Assembly (NCBI GenBank): GCA_013076295.1
Contig: RQOL01000546.1
Location: forward strand, 62,001-126,000
Source: Sanderia malayensis
Taxonomy: Eukaryota; Cnidaria; Scyphozoa; Semaeostomeae; Pelagiidae
Reading direction: 5' to 3'
DNA: 64,000 bases
Of the stretch, positions 13,601 to 27,510 are shown piece after piece. The position numbers and the translations under genes are program-made. The notes under the pieces were generated by a model. It saw nothing but the letters and a program-made list of their open reading frames with translations, was not told the origin of the DNA and made no database searches. Positions within the stretch are counted from its first letter, which is position 1. Each line of letters begins with the position of its first letter.

Positions 13601-16600
13601 AATATCTTTGAACCTAGTTCAATATGGTTGAACCTAGTTCGAAATGGTTGAGCCTAGTTCCGTATGTTTGAGCCTAGTTAAATATGGTTCAACCTAGTTC
13701 CATTAGGGTGGACTTAATTCCATATGGCTAAACCTAGTTCAATATGGTTCAACTTACTTCCATATGTCTGAACCTAGGTGAATATGTTTGGACCTAGTTC
13801 AAAATGGTTGAACCTAGTTCAATATGTGTGAGCATAGTTCAATATGTTTGAACCTAGTTCAATATGGTTGAACCTAGTTCAAAATGGCTGAGCCTAGTTC
13901 AATATGGTTGAACCTAGTCCGAAATGGTTGAACCTAGTTCCGTATGTTTGAGCCTAGTTCAATATGGTTGAACCTAGTTCAATTAGGGTGGACTTAATTC
14001 CATATGGCTAAACCTGGTTCAAAATGTTTGAACTAGTTCAATATGGTTGAACCTAGCTCAATATGGTTGAGCCCAGTTCAATATGGTTGAACCTAGTTGA
14101 ATATGTTTGAACCTTGTTCAACATAGCTGAACCTTGTTCAATATGGTTGGACTTGATTCCATATGTCTGAACCTAGTTCAATATGTTGGAACCTAGTACA
14201 ATACAGTTGAAACTAATTCAATATGTTTGAACCTAGTTCAATATGGTTGAAGCCAGTTCAACATGGTTGGAGGTCTTTCCATAAGGCTAAACCTAGTTCA
14301 ATATGTTTGAACCTCGTTCAATATGTTTGAACCTAGTTCAAAATGTTTGAACCTAGTTCAATATGTTTAAACCTAGTTAAATATGGTTGAACTTCATTCC
14401 ATATGGCTAAACCTAGTTCAATATGTTTGAACCGAGCTCAATATGGTTACTCCCAGTTCACTATGGTTGAACCTAATTCAACATGTCTGAACCTAGTTCA
14501 ATATGTTTGAACCTTGTTCAACTTGGCTGAACCTTGTTCAATATGGTTGGACTTAATTCCATATGTCTGAACCTAGTTCAAAATGTTTGAACCTAGTTCA
14601 ATATGGTTGAACCTAGTTCAACATGGTTGAACTTAATTCCATATGGCTAAACCTAGTTCAATATGTTTGAACCTAGCTCAATATGGTTGAACCCAGTTCA
14701 CTATGGTTGAACCTAGTTCAACATGTCCGAACATAGTTCAAAATGTTTGAACCTAGTTCAATATGGCTGAACCTAGTTCATAATGGTTGAACCTAATCCA
14801 ATATGTTTGAACCTAGTTTAATATATTTGAACCTATTTCAATATGGTTGAACTTATTTCCATTTGTCTGAACCTAGTTGAATATGGTTGAACCTGGTTCA
14901 ATATGGTTGAACCTAGTTCAATTTGTGTGAGCCTGGCTCAATATGTTTGAACCTAGTTCAATATGGTTGAACCTAGTTCAAAATGGTTGAACTCAGCTCA
15001 ATATGATTGAACCTAGATCAATATGTTTGAACCTGGTTCAATATGGTTGAAGCTAGTTCAATTTGGCTCAACCTAGCTCGATATGGTTGAACCTAGTTCA
15101 ATGTGGTTGAACCTAGTTCAATATGGTTGAACTTAATTCCATATGTCTGAACCTAGGTGAATATGTTTGAACCTAGTTCAATGTGGTTGAACATAGCTCA
15201 ATATGGTGGAACCTAGTTCAATTTGGCTCAACCTAGCTCGATATGTTTCAGCCTAGTTCAATAAAGTGGAACCTAGTTCAATATGGTTGAACTTATTTCC
15301 ATTTGTCTGAACCTAGTTGAATATGGTTGAACCTGCTTCAATATGGTTGAACCTAGTTCAATTTGTGTGAGCCTGGCTCAATATGTTTGAACCTAGTTCA
15401 ATATGGTTGAACCTAGTTCAAAATGGTTGAACTCAGCTCAATATGATTGAACCTAGTTCAGTATGTTTGAACCTAGTTCAATATAATTGAACCTAGATCA
15501 ATATGTTTGAACCTGGTTCAATATGGTTGAAGCTAGTTCAGTATGGTTGGAGTTCATTCCATATGGCTAAACCTAGTTCAATATGTTTGAACCTAGGTCA
15601 ATATTGTTGAAGCTAGTTCAATTTGGCTCAACCTAGCTCGATATGGTTGAACCTAGTTCAATGTGGTTGAACCTAGTTCAATATGGTTCAACTTAATTCC
15701 ATATGTCTGAACCTAGGTGAATATGTTTGAACCTAGTTCAATGTGGTTGAACCTACTTCAATATGTGCGAGCCAAGTTCAATATGTTTGAACCTAGTTGA
15801 ATATGTTTGAACCTAGTTCAATATAGTTGAAACTAGTCCAATATAGTTGAACCTAGTTCAAAATGGTTGAACCTAGTTCAATATGCCTGAACCAAGTTCA
15901 ATATGTTTGAACCAAGTTCAATATGTTTGAACATAGCTCAATATGGTGGAACCTAGTTCAATTTGGCTCAACCTAGCTCGATATGTTTCAACCTAGTTCA
16001 ATAAAGTGGAACCTAGTTCAATATGGTTGAACTTATTTCCATATGTCTGAACCTAGTTGAATATGTTTGAACCTAGTTCAAAATGGTTGAACCCAGTTCA
16101 ATATGTGTGAGCCTAGTTCAATATGTTTGAACCTAGTTCAATATGGTTGAACCTAGTTCAGAATGGCTGAACCTAGTTCAATGTGGTTGAACCTAGTTCA
16201 ATATGCCTGAACCTATTTCAATATGTTTGAACTTAGTTCAATATGTTCAAACCTAGTTCAATGTGGTTGAACCTAGTTCAATATTGTTGGATATAATTCC
16301 ATATGGCTAAGCCTAGTTCAATACCTTGGAACCTAGCTCAATATGTTTGAACCTAGTTTAATATATTTGAACCTATTTCAATATTGTTGAACTTATTTCC
16401 ATATGTCTGAACCTAGTTGAATATGGTTGAACCTAGTTCAAAATGGTTGAACCTAGTTCAATATGTTTGAACTTAGTTCAATATGTTTAAACCTAGTCAA
16501 ATATGGTTGAACCTAGTTCAATATGGTTGAACCTAGTTTACTATGATTGAGCCTAGTTCAACATGTTTGATCCTGGTTCAATATGGTTGAACCTAGTTCA

Positions 16601-19600
16601 ATATGGTTGGACTTAATTCCATATGGCTAAACCTAGTTCGATATGTTTGAACTTGGTTCAATGTGGTTGAGCCCAGTTCAATATGGTTGAACCTAGTTGA
16701 ATATGTTTGAACCTCGTTCAATATGTTTGAACCTAGTTGAATATGTTTGAACCTAGTTCAATATAGTTGAAACTAGTTCAATATAGTTGAACCTAGTTCA
16801 AAATGCTTGAACCTAGTTCAATATGCCTGAACCAAGTTCAATATGTTTGAACCAAGTTCAATATGTTTAAACATAGCTCAATATGGTTGAACCTAGTTCA
16901 ATTTGGCTCAATCTAGCTCGATATGTTTCAACCTAGTTCAATAAAGTGGAACCTAGTTCAATATGGTTGAACTTATTTCCATATGTCTGAACCTAGTTGA
17001 ATATGTTTGAACCTAGTTCAAAATGGTTGAACCTGGTTCAATATGTGTGAGCCTAGTTCAATATGTTTGAACCTAGTTCAATATGGTTGAACCTAGTTCA
17101 AAATGGCTGAACCTAGTTCAATGTGGTTGAACCTAGTTCAATATGCCTGAACCTATTTCAATATGTTTGAACTTAGTTCAATATGTTCAAACCTAGTTCA
17201 ATGTGGTTGAACCTAGTTCAATATTGTTGGATATAATTCCATATGGCTAAGCCTAGTTCAATACCTTGGAACCTAGCTCAATATGTTTGACCCTAGTTTA
17301 ATATATTTGAACCTATTTCAATATTGTTGAACTTATTTCCATATGTCTGAACCTAGTTGAATATGGTTGAACCTAGTTCAAAATGGTTGAACCTAGTTCA
17401 ATATGTTTGAACTTAGTTCAATATGTTTAAACCTAGTCAAATATGGTTGAACCTAGTTCAATATGGTTTAACCTAGTTTACTATGATTGAGCCTAGTTCA
17501 ACATGTTTGATCCTGGTTCAATATGGTTGAACCTAGTTCAATATGGTTGGTCTTAATTCCATATGGCTAAACCTAGTTCGATATGTTTGAACTTGGTTCA
17601 ATGTGGTTGAGCCCAGTTCAATATGTTTGAACCTAGTTCAATTTCTTTAAACCTAGTTAAATATGGTTAAACTTCATTCCATATGGCTAAACCTAGTTCA
17701 ATATGTTTGAACCGAGCTCAATATGGTTACTCCCAGTTCACTATGGTTGAACCTAGTTCAACATGTCTGAACCAAGTTCAATATGTTTGAACCAAGTTCA
17801 ATATGTTTGAACATAGCTCAATATGGTTGAACCTAGTTCAAGTTGGCTCAACCTAGCTCGATATGTTTCAACCTAGTTCAATAAAGTGGAACCTAGTTCA
17901 ATATGGTTGAACTTATTTCCATATGTCTGAACCTAGTTGAATATGTCTGAACCTAGTTCAAAATGGTTGAACCTAGCTCAATATGTGTGAGCCTAGTTCA
18001 ATATCTTTGAACCTAGTTCAATATGGTTGAACCTAGTTCAATGTGGTTGGACTTCATTCCATATGGCTAAACCTAGTTCAATTTGTTTGAACTAGTCAAT
18101 GAACCTAGTTCAATTTGGTTCAACCTAGTTCAATATGGTTGAACCTAGTTTACTATGATTGAGCCTAGTTCAACATGTTTGATCCTGGTTCAATATGGTT
18201 GAACCTAGTTCAATATGGTTGGACTTAATTCCATATGGCTAAACCTAGTTCGATATGTTTGAACTTGGTTCAATGTGGTTGAGCCCAGTTCAATATGGTT
18301 GAACCTAGTTGAATATGTTTGAACCTTGTTCAACATAGCTGAACCTTGCTCAATATGGTTGGACTTGATTCCATATGTCTGAACCTAGTTCAATATGTTT
18401 GAACCTAATACAATACGGTTGAAACTAATTCAATATGTTTGAACCTAGTTCAATATGGTTGAAGCCAGTTCAACATGGTTGGACGTCTTTCCATAAGGCT
18501 AAACCTAGTTCAATATGTTTGAACCTCGTTCAATATGTTTGAACCTAGTTCAATATGCCTGAACCTATTTCAATATGTTTGAACTTAGTTCAATATGTTC
18601 AAACTTAGTTCAATATGCCTGAACCTATTTCAATATGTTTGAACTTAGTTCAATATGTTCAAACCTAGTTCAATGTGGTTGAACCTAGTTCAATATTGTT
18701 GGATATAATTCCATATGGCTAAGCCTAGTTCTCAACCTTGGAACCTAGCTCAATATGGTTTAACCTAGTTTAATATGGTTGAATCTAGTTCAACATGTTT
18801 GAGCCTGGTTCAATATGGTTGAACCTAGCTCAATATGGTTAGACTTAATTCCATATGGCTAAACCTACTTCAATATGTTTGAACCTAGCTCAAAATGGTT
18901 GAACCTAGTTAAATTTTGCTCAACCTAGTTCGATATGTTTGAACCTACTTCAATATGGTTGAGCCTGGCTCAATATGGTTGAACCTAGTTCAATATGTTT
19001 GAACCTAGTTCAATGTGTTTGAACCTAGTTCTATATGGTTGAACTTATTTCCATATGTCTGAACCTAGTTGAATATGTTTGAACCTAGTTGAATATGATT
19101 GAACCTACTTCAATATGTGTTAGCCTAGTTCAATATGTTTGAACCTAGTTCAATATGTTTGAACCTAGTTCAATATGATGGAAACTAGTTCAAAATAGTT
19201 GAAACTAATTCAATATGTTTGAACCGAGTTTAATATGTTTAATCCTAGTTAAATATGCTTGCACCTAGTTCAATATGGTTGAACTTAAATCCATATGGCT
19301 AAACCTAGTTCAATACGTTTGAACCTAGCTCGATATGTTTGGACCTAGCTCAATATGGCTGAACCTAGTTCAATATGGTTGAACCTAGCTCAATATGTGT
19401 GAGCCTAGTTCAATATCTTTGAACCTAGTTCAATATGGTTGAACCTAGTTCAATGTGGTTGGACTTCATTCCATATGGCTAAACCTAGTTCAATTTGTTT
19501 GAACCTAGCTCAATATGGTTGAACCTAGTTCAATTTGGTTCAACCTAGTTCCATATGTTTGAACCTAGTTCAATATGGTTGAACCTGGTTCAATATGTTT

Positions 19601-21368
19601 GAACATAGTTCAATGTGGTTGAATATGCCTGAACCTAGTTCAATATGTTTGAACCTGGTTCAATATGCTCAAACCTAGTTCAATGTGGTTGAACCTAGTT
19701 CAAAATGGTTGAACCTAATCCAATATGTTTGAACCTAGTATAAAATGTTCGAACCTATTTCAATATGGTTGAACCTAGTTCAAAATGGCTGAGCCTAGTT
19801 CAATATGGTTGAACCTAGTCCGAAATGGTTGAACCTAGTTCAGTATGTTTGAGCCTAGTTCAATATGTTTGAAACTAGTTCCATTAGGGTGGACTTAATT
19901 CCATCTGGCTAAACCTGGTTCAATATGTTTGAACCTAGGTCAATATGATGGAAACTAGTTCAATATGTTTGAGCCTAGTTGAATATGTTTGAACCTAGTT
20001 CAATATAGTTGAAACTAGTTCAATATAGTTGAACCTAGTTCAAAATGGTTGAACCTAGTTCAATATGCCTGAACCTAGTTCAATATGTTTGAACCTAGTT
20101 CAATATGTTCAAACCTAGTTCAATTTGGTTGAACCTAGTTCAATATGGTTGGACTTAACTCCATATGGCTATGCCAGTTCAATATGTTGGAAACTAGCTC
20201 AATATGGTTGAACCTAGTTCAATATGGCTCAACGTAGTTCAACATGTTTGAGCCTCTTTATATATGGTTGAACCTAGTTCAATATGGTTGAACTTAATTC
20301 CATATGGCTAAACCTAGTTCAATATGTTTGAACCTAGCTCAATATGGTTGAACCCAGTTCACTATGGTTGAACCTAATTCAACATGTCTGAACCTAGTTC
20401 AATATGTTTGAACCTTGTTCAACATGGCTGAACCTTGTTCAATATGGTTGGACTTAATTCCATATGTCTGAACCTAGTTCAAAATGTTTGAACCTAGTTC
20501 AATATGGTTGAACCTAGTTCAATATGGTTGAACTTAATTCCATATGGCTAAACCTAGTTCAATATGTTTGAACCTAGCTCAATATGGTAGAACCCAGTTC
20601 ACTATGGTTGAACCTAGTTCAACATGTCTTAACATAGTTCAAAATGTTTGAACCTAGTTCAATATGGTTGAATCTAGTTCAAAATGGTTGAACCTAATCC
20701 AATATGTTTGAACCTAGTATAAAATGTTTGAACCTATTTCAATATGGTTGAACTTATTTCCATATGTCTGCACCTAGTTGAATATGGTTGAACCTAGTTC
20801 AATATGGTTGAACCTAGTTCAATGTGTGTGAGCCTAGTTCAATATGTTTGAACCTAATTGAATATGGTTGAACCTAAATAAATATGGTTGAATTTAATTC
20901 CATATGGCTAAACCTAGTTCAATATGCTTGAACCCAGTACAATATGGCTTAAAATAGTTCAATATGTTTGAACCTAGTTCAATGTGGTTGAACCTAGTTC
21001 AATGTGGTTGGACTTCATTCCATATGGCTAAACCTAGTTCAATTTGTTTGAACCTAACTCAATATGGTTGAACCTAGTTCAATTTGGCTCAACCTAGTTC
21101 GATATGTTTGAACCTAGCTCAATATGGTTGAACCTGGTTCAATATGATTGAACATAGTTCAATGTGGTTAAACCTAGTTCAATATGGTTGAACCTAGTTC
21201 AATATGCCTGAACCTAGTTCAATATGTTTGAACCTGGTTCAATATGCTCAAACCTAGTTCAATGTGGTTGAACCTAGTTCAATATTGTTGAATTTAATTC
21301 CATATGGCTAAACCTAGTTCAATATGCTTGAACCCAGTACAATATGGCTTAAAATATTTCAATATGTT
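10669..21368. repeat. 20-bp satellite array, higher-order repeat copy B
   Basis: Second copy of the 10.7-kb higher-order unit, in the same orientation as copy A and nearly identical by eye over most of its length. Differences from A are a few substitutions, a replaced patch near 17980-18140 that includes an out-of-phase junction near 18093-18100, and two additional 20-bp units near 20921-20960. Length is 10700 bp, exactly 535 units. The close match implies recent duplication or ongoing homogenisation, as expected for satellite DNA evolving by unequal exchange or amplification. No gene or non-satellite sequence is visible inside it. Confidence 0.93.
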
Positions 21369-24300
21369 TGAACCTAGTTCAATATGGTTGAACCTAGTTC
21401 AATGTGGTTGGACTTCATTCCATATGGCTAAACCTAGTTCAATTTGTTTGAACCTAGCTCAATATGGTTGAACCTAGTTCAATTTGGCTCAACCTAGTTC
21501 AATATGTTTGAACATAGTTCAATGTGGTTTAAACTAGTTCAATATGGTTGAACCTAGTTCAATATGCCTGAACCTAGTTCAATATGTTTGAACCTGGTTC
21601 AATATGCTCAAACCTAGTTCAATGTGGTTGAACCTAGTTCAATATTGTTGGATTTAATTCCATATGGCTAAGCCTAGTTCAATACGTTGGAACCTACCTC
21701 AATATGGTTGAACCTAGTTCAATATGGTTGGACTTCATTTAATATGGTTGAACCTAGTTCAATATGTGTGAGCCTAGTTCAATATCTTTGAACCTAGTTC
21801 AATATGGTTGAACCTAGTTCGAAATGGTTGAGCCTAGTTCCGTATGTTTGAGCCTAGTTAAATATGGTTCAACCTAGTTCCATTAGGGTGGACTTAATTC
21901 CATATGGCTAAACCTAGTTCAATATGGTTCAACTTATTTCCATATGTCTGAACCTAGGTGAATATGTTTGGACCTAGTTCAATATGGTTGAACCTAGTTC
22001 CATTAGGGTGGACTTAATTCCATATGGCTAAACCTGGTTCAATATGTTTGAACCTAGTTCAATATGATGAAAACTAGTTCAATATGTTTGAGCCTAGTTG
22101 AATATGTTTCAACCTATTTCCATATAGTTGAAACTAGTTCAAAAAAGTTGAACCCAGTTCAAAAGGGTTGAACCTAGCTCAATATGCCTGAACCTAGTTC
22201 AATATGTTTGAACCTAGTTCAATATGTTCAATCCTAGTTCAATTTGGTTGAACCTAGTTCAATATGGTTGAACTTAATTCCATATGGCTAAAACTAGTTC
22301 AATATGTTTGAACCTAGCTCAATATGGTTGAACCCAGTTCACTATGGTTGAACCTAATTCAACATATCTGAACCTAGTTCAATATGTTTGAACCTGGTTC
22401 AACATGGCTGAACCTTGTTCAATATGGTTGGACTTAATTCCATTTGTCTGAACCTAGTTCAAAATGTTTGATCCTAGTTCAATATGGTTGAACCTAGTTC
22501 AATATGGTTGAACTTAATTCCATATGGCTAAACCTAGTTCAATATGGTTGAACCTGGCTCAATATGGTTGAACCCAGTTCACTATGGTTGAACCTAATTC
22601 AACATGTCTGAACCTAGTTCAATATGTTTGAACCTTGTTCAACATGGCTGAACCTTGTTCAATATGGTTGGACTTAATTCCATATGTCTGAACCTAGTTC
22701 AAAATGTTTGAACCTAGTTCAATATCTTTGAACCTAGTTCAATATGGTTGAACCTAGTTCGAAATGGTTGAGCCTAGTTCCGTATGTTTGAGCCTAGTTA
22801 AATATGGTTCAACCTAGTTCCATTAGGGTGGACTTAATTCCATATGGCTAAACCTAGTTCAATATGGTTCAACTTATTTCCATATGTCTGAACCTAGGTG
22901 AATATGTTTGGACCTAGTTCAATATGGTTGAACCTAGTTCCATTAGGGTGGACTTAATTCCATATGGCTAAACCTGGTTCAATATGTTTGAACCTAGTTC
23001 AATATGATGAAAACTAGTTCAATATGTTTGAGCCTAGTTGAATATGTTTCAACCTATTTCCATATAGTTGAAACTAGTTCAAAAAAGTTGAACCCAGTTC
23101 AAAAGGGTTGAACCTAGCTCAATATGCCTGAACCTAGTTCAATATGTTTGAACCTAGTTCAATATGTTCAATCCTAGTTCAATTTGGTTGAACCTAGTTC
23201 AATATGGTTGAACTTAATTCCATATGGCTAAAACTAGTTCAATATGTTTGAACCTAGCTCAATATGGTTGAACCCAGTTCACTATGGTTGAACCTAATTC
23301 AACATATCTGAACCTAGTTCAATATGTTTGAACCTGGTTCAACATGGCTGAACCTTGTTCAATATGGTTGGACTTAATTCCATTTGTCTGAACCTAGTTC
23401 AAAATGTTTGATCCTAGTTCAATATGGTTGAACCTAGTTCAATATGGTTGAACTTAATTCCATATGGCTAAACCTAGTTCAATATGGTTGAACCTGGCTC
23501 AATATGGTTGAACCCAGTTCACTATGGTTGAACCTAATTCAACATGTCTGAACCTAGTTCAATATGTTTGAACCTTGTTCAACATGGCTGAACCTTGTTC
23601 AATATGGTTGGACTTAATTCCATATGTCTGAACCTAGTTCAAAATGTTTGAACCTAGTTCAATATCTTTGAACCTAGTTCAATATGGTTGAACCTAGTTC
23701 GAAATGGTTGAGCCTAGTTCCGTATGTTTGAGCCTAGTTAAATATGGTTCAACCTAGTTCCATTAGGGTGGACTTAATTCCATATGGCTAAACCTAGTTC
23801 AATATGGTTCAACTTATTTCCATATGTCTGAACCTAGGTGAATATGTTTGGACCTAGTTCAAAATGGTTGAACCTAGTTCAATATGTGTGAGCCTAGTTC
23901 AATATGTTTGAACCTAGTTCAATATGGTTGAGCCTAGTTCGAAATGGTTGAGCCTAGTTCCGTATGTTTGAGCCTAGTTAAATATGGTTCAACCTACTTC
24001 CATTAGGGTGGACTTAATTCCATATGGCTAAACCTAGTTCAATATGGTTCAACTTATTTCCATATGTCTGAACCTAGGTGAATATGTTTGGACCTAGTTC
24101 AAAATGGTTGAACCTAGTTCAATATAGTTGAAACTAGTTCAATATAGTTGAACCTAGTTCAAAATGGTAGAACCTAGTTCAATATGCCTGAACCTAGTTC
24201 AACATGTTTGAACCTAGTTCAATATGTTCAAACCTAGTTCCGTATGTTTGAGCCTAGTTCAATATGGTTGAACCTAGTTCCATTAGGGTGGACGTAATTC

Positions 24301-25610
24301 CATATGGCTAAACCTGGTTCAATATGTTTGAACCTAGTTCAATATGATGAAAACTAGTTCAATATGTTTGAGCCTAGTTGAATATGTTTGAACCTATTTC
24401 CATATAGTTGAAACTAGTTCAATATAGTTGAACCTAGTTCAAAATGGTTGAACCTAGTTCAATATGCCTGAACCTAGTTCAATATGTTTGAACCTAGTTC
24501 AATATGTTCAAACCTAGTTCAATTTGGTTGAACCTAGTTCACTATGGTTGAACCTAGTTCAACATGTCTGAACATAGTTCAAAATGTTGGAAACTAGCTC
24601 AATTCGGTTGAACCTAGTTCAATTTGGCTCAACCTAGTTCAACATGTTTGAGCCTCTTTCAATATGGTTGAACCTAGTTCAATATGGTTGAACTTAATTC
24701 CATATGGCTAAACCTAGTTCAATATGTTTGAACCTAGCTCAATATGGTTGAACCCAGTTCACTATGGTTGAACCTAATTCAACATATCTGAACCTAGTTC
24801 AATATGTTTGAACCTTGTTCAACATGGCTGAACCTTGTTCAATATGGTTGGACTTAATTCCATATGTCTGAACCTAGTTCAAAATGTTTGATCCTAGTTC
24901 AATATGGTTGAACCTAGTTCAATATGGTTGAACTTAATTCCATATGGCTAAACCTAGTTCAATATGTTTGAACCTAGCTCAATATGGTAGAACCCAGTTC
25001 ACTATGGTTGAACCTAGTTCAACATGTCTGAACATAGTTCAATATGTTTGAACCTTGTTCAACATGGCTGAACCTTGTTCAATATGGTTGGACTTAATTC
25101 CATATGTCTGAACCTAGTTCAAAATGTTTGAACCTAGTTCAATATCTTTGAACCTAGTTCAATATGGTTGAACCTAGTTCGAAATGGTTGAGCCTAGTTC
25201 CGTATGTTTGAGCCTAGTTAAATATGGTTCAACCTAGTTCCATTAGGGTGGACTTAATTCCATATGGCTAAACCTAGTTCAATATGGTTCAACTTACTTC
25301 CATATGTCTGAACCTAGGTGAATATGTTTGGACCTAGTTCAAAATGGTTGAACCTAGTTCAATATGTGTGAGCCTAGCTCAATATGTTTGAACCTAGTTC
25401 AATATGGTTGAACCTAGTTCAAAATGGCTGAGCCTAGTTCAATATGGTTGAACCTAGTCCGAAATGGTTGAACCTAGTTCCGTATGTTTGAGCCTAGTTC
25501 AATATGGTTGAACCTAGTTCCATTAGGGTGGACTTAATTCCATATGGCTAAACCTGGTTCAATATGTTTGAACTAGTTCAATATGGTTGAACCTAGCTCA
25601 ATATGGTTGA
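21369..25610. repeat. 20-bp satellite array, higher-order repeat copy C (partial)
   Basis: Third copy of the 10.7-kb unit. It follows copy B at offset 10700, gains a 940-bp internal duplication (offset 11640), then loses 100 bp near 25041 relative to B 13401-13500 (offset 11540). It shares with A and B the one-base-shortened unit TTTGAACTAGTTC near 25568. After about 25610 the order of unit variants no longer matches copies A and B, so the copy is truncated or rearranged. Confidence 0.88.
21961..23840. repeat. 940-bp tandem duplication within copy C
   Basis: The block 21961-22900 (47 units) is repeated at 22901-23840 with the same order of unit variants, including the pair GGACCTAGTTC / CCATTAGGGTGGAC and the AAAAAAGTTGAACCCAG unit. 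Copies A and B have only one such block, so the duplication is private to copy C. The exact breakpoints could slide by several units because both ends lie in similar repeats. Confidence 0.85.
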
Positions 25611-26695
25611 ACCCAGTTCACTATGGTTGAACCTAATTCAACATGTCTGAACCTAGTTCAATATGTTTGAACCTTGTTCAACATGGCTGAACCTTGTTCA
25701 ATATGGTTGGACTTAATTCCATATGTCTGAACCTAGTTCAAAATGTTTGAACCTAGTTCAATATGGTTGAACCTAGTTCGATATGGTTGAACTTCATTCC
25801 ATATGGCTAAACCTAGTTCAATTTGTTTGAACCTAGCTCAATATGGTTGAACCTAGTTCAATTTGGCTCAACCTAGTTCGATATGTTTGAACCTAGTTCA
25901 ATATGGTTGAACCTGGTTCAATATGTTTGAACATAGTTCAATATGGTTGAACCTAGTTCAATATGGTTGAACCTAGTTCAATATGCCTGAACCTAGTTCA
26001 ATATGTTTGAACCTGGTTCAATATGCTCAAACCTAGTTCAATGTGGTTGAACCTAGTTCAATATTGTTGGATATAATTCCATATGGCTAAGCCTAGTTCA
26101 ATACGTTGGAACCTACCTCAATATGGTTGAACCTAGTTCGAAATGGTTGAGCCTAGTTCCGTATGTTTGAGCCTAGTTAAATATGGTTGAACCTAGTTCC
26201 ATTAGGGTGGACTTAATTCCATATGGCTAAACCTAGTTCAATATGGTTCAACTTATTTCCATATGTCTGAACCTAGTTGAATATGTTTGGACCTAGTTCA
26301 AAATGGTTGAACCTAGTTCAATATGTGTGAGCCTAGTTCAATATGTTTGAACCTAGTTCAATATGGTTGAACCTAGTTCAAAATGGCTGAGCCTAGTTCA
26401 ATATGGTTGAACCTAGTTCCGTATGTTTGAGCCTAGTTCAATATGGTTGAACCTAGTTCCATTAGGGTGGACTTAATTCCATATGGCTAAACCTGGTTCA
26501 ATATGTTTGAACCTAATTCAATATGATGGAAACTAGTTCAATATGTTTGAGCCTAGCTGAATATGTTTGAACATAGTTCAATATAGTTGAAACTAGTTCA
26601 ATATAGTTGAACCCAGTTCAAAATGGTTGAACCTAGTTCAATATGCCTGAACATAGTTCAATATGTTTGAACCTAGTTCAATATGTTCAAACCTA
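25611..26695. repeat. 20-bp satellite, rearranged segment left of solo M element
   Basis: Satellite units continue in phase, but the variant order is a patchwork: short runs resemble the end and start of the 10.7-kb unit and the CATTAGGGTGGAC-containing part. The last about 400 bp (about 26297-26695) recurs at 27113-27511 and at about 32417-32814, each time leading to the GTTCAAACCTA site where the M element is or is not inserted. No gene is visible. Confidence 0.85.
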
Positions 26696-26949
26696 CAATC
26701 ATTGACAAAAGGTCTTGAGACATTGAAAAATTTGCGTCACTTTTCAATGAGAAACATAATATTTTTGGAAAATACCGAGCCATTCCCCTCCCCCCAAATC
26801 AATGTTGTTATTTTTGATGGACAGGCTTATCAGGGAGTGCTAAAAACACTTTCTAAACATCCTCAACACTGAATAGGGGGAGGGGGATCTGTTTTTTTCG
26901 GGACATATGAGGAATTTTTTAACTGTCTCACACCTTATGGCGAGGATTG
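26696..26949. mobile_element. Solo M element (254-bp MITE-like, TA-flanked)
   Basis: A 254-bp non-satellite block whose ends are inverted: it begins CAATCATTGACAAAAGGTC and ends GGTG..GGCGAGGATTG. The imperfect inverted match runs inward through the TGAGACA and AAAAATT stretches to the CCCCTCCCCCC / GGGGGAGGGGG tracts. It is flanked by TA on both sides (26694-26695 and 26950-26951). Removing the block plus one TA restores the satellite sequence GTTCAAACCTAGTTCAATG, seen intact near 32810. A TA target duplication is typical of Tc1/mariner-type transposition, but the element is too small to encode a transposase and has no recognisable family signature. It is probably non-autonomous. Confidence 0.8.
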
Positions 26950-26951
26950 TA

Positions 26952-27509
26952 GTTCAATGTGGTTGAACCTAGTTCAATATGTGTGAGCCTAGTTCAATAT
27001 GTTTGAACCTAGTTCAATATGGTTGAACCTAGTTCAAAATGGCTGAGCCTAGTTCAATATGGTTGAACCTAGTTCCGTATGTTTGAGCCTAGTTCAATAT
27101 GGTTGGACCTAGTTCAAAATGGTTGAACCTAGTTCAATATGTGTGAGCCTAGTTCAATATGTTTGAACCTAGTTCAATATGGTTGAACCTAGTTCAAAAT
27201 GGCTGAGCCTAGTTCAATATGGTTGAACCTAGTTCCGTATGTTTGAGCCTAGTTCAATATGGTTGAACCTAGTTCCATTAGGGTGGACTTAATTCCATAT
27301 GGCTAAACCTGGTTCAATATGTTTGAACCTAATTCAATATGATGGAAACTAGTTCAATATGTTTGAGCCTAGCTGAATATGTTTGAACATAGTTCAATAT
27401 AGTTGAAACTAGTTCAATATAGTTGAACCCAGTTCAAAATGGTTGAACCTAGTTCAATATGCCTGAACATAGTTCAATATGTTTGAACCTAGTTCAATAT
27501 GTTCAAACC
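26952..27509. repeat. 20-bp satellite between solo M and composite element
   Basis: About 560 bp of satellite. Its right part repeats the left flank of the solo M: the GGACCTAGTTCAAAATGG unit at 26289 reappears at 27105, an offset of 816 bp that also separates the two M starts. Its left part matches the right flank of the composite element (32417 onward). No gene is present. Confidence 0.9.
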
Positions 27510-27510
27510 T

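Noticed and set aside
1..26695. CRISPR array
   Set aside because: The period is 20 bp with no unique spacers; the repeats are contiguous and lie in an animal-type genomic context.
1..26695. GAAC-CTA-GTTC as a hormone-receptor or heat-shock element
   Set aside because: The spacing does not fit: steroid elements have five bases between GAAC and GTTC, heat-shock elements two between GAA and TTC. Here the gaps are three and five.
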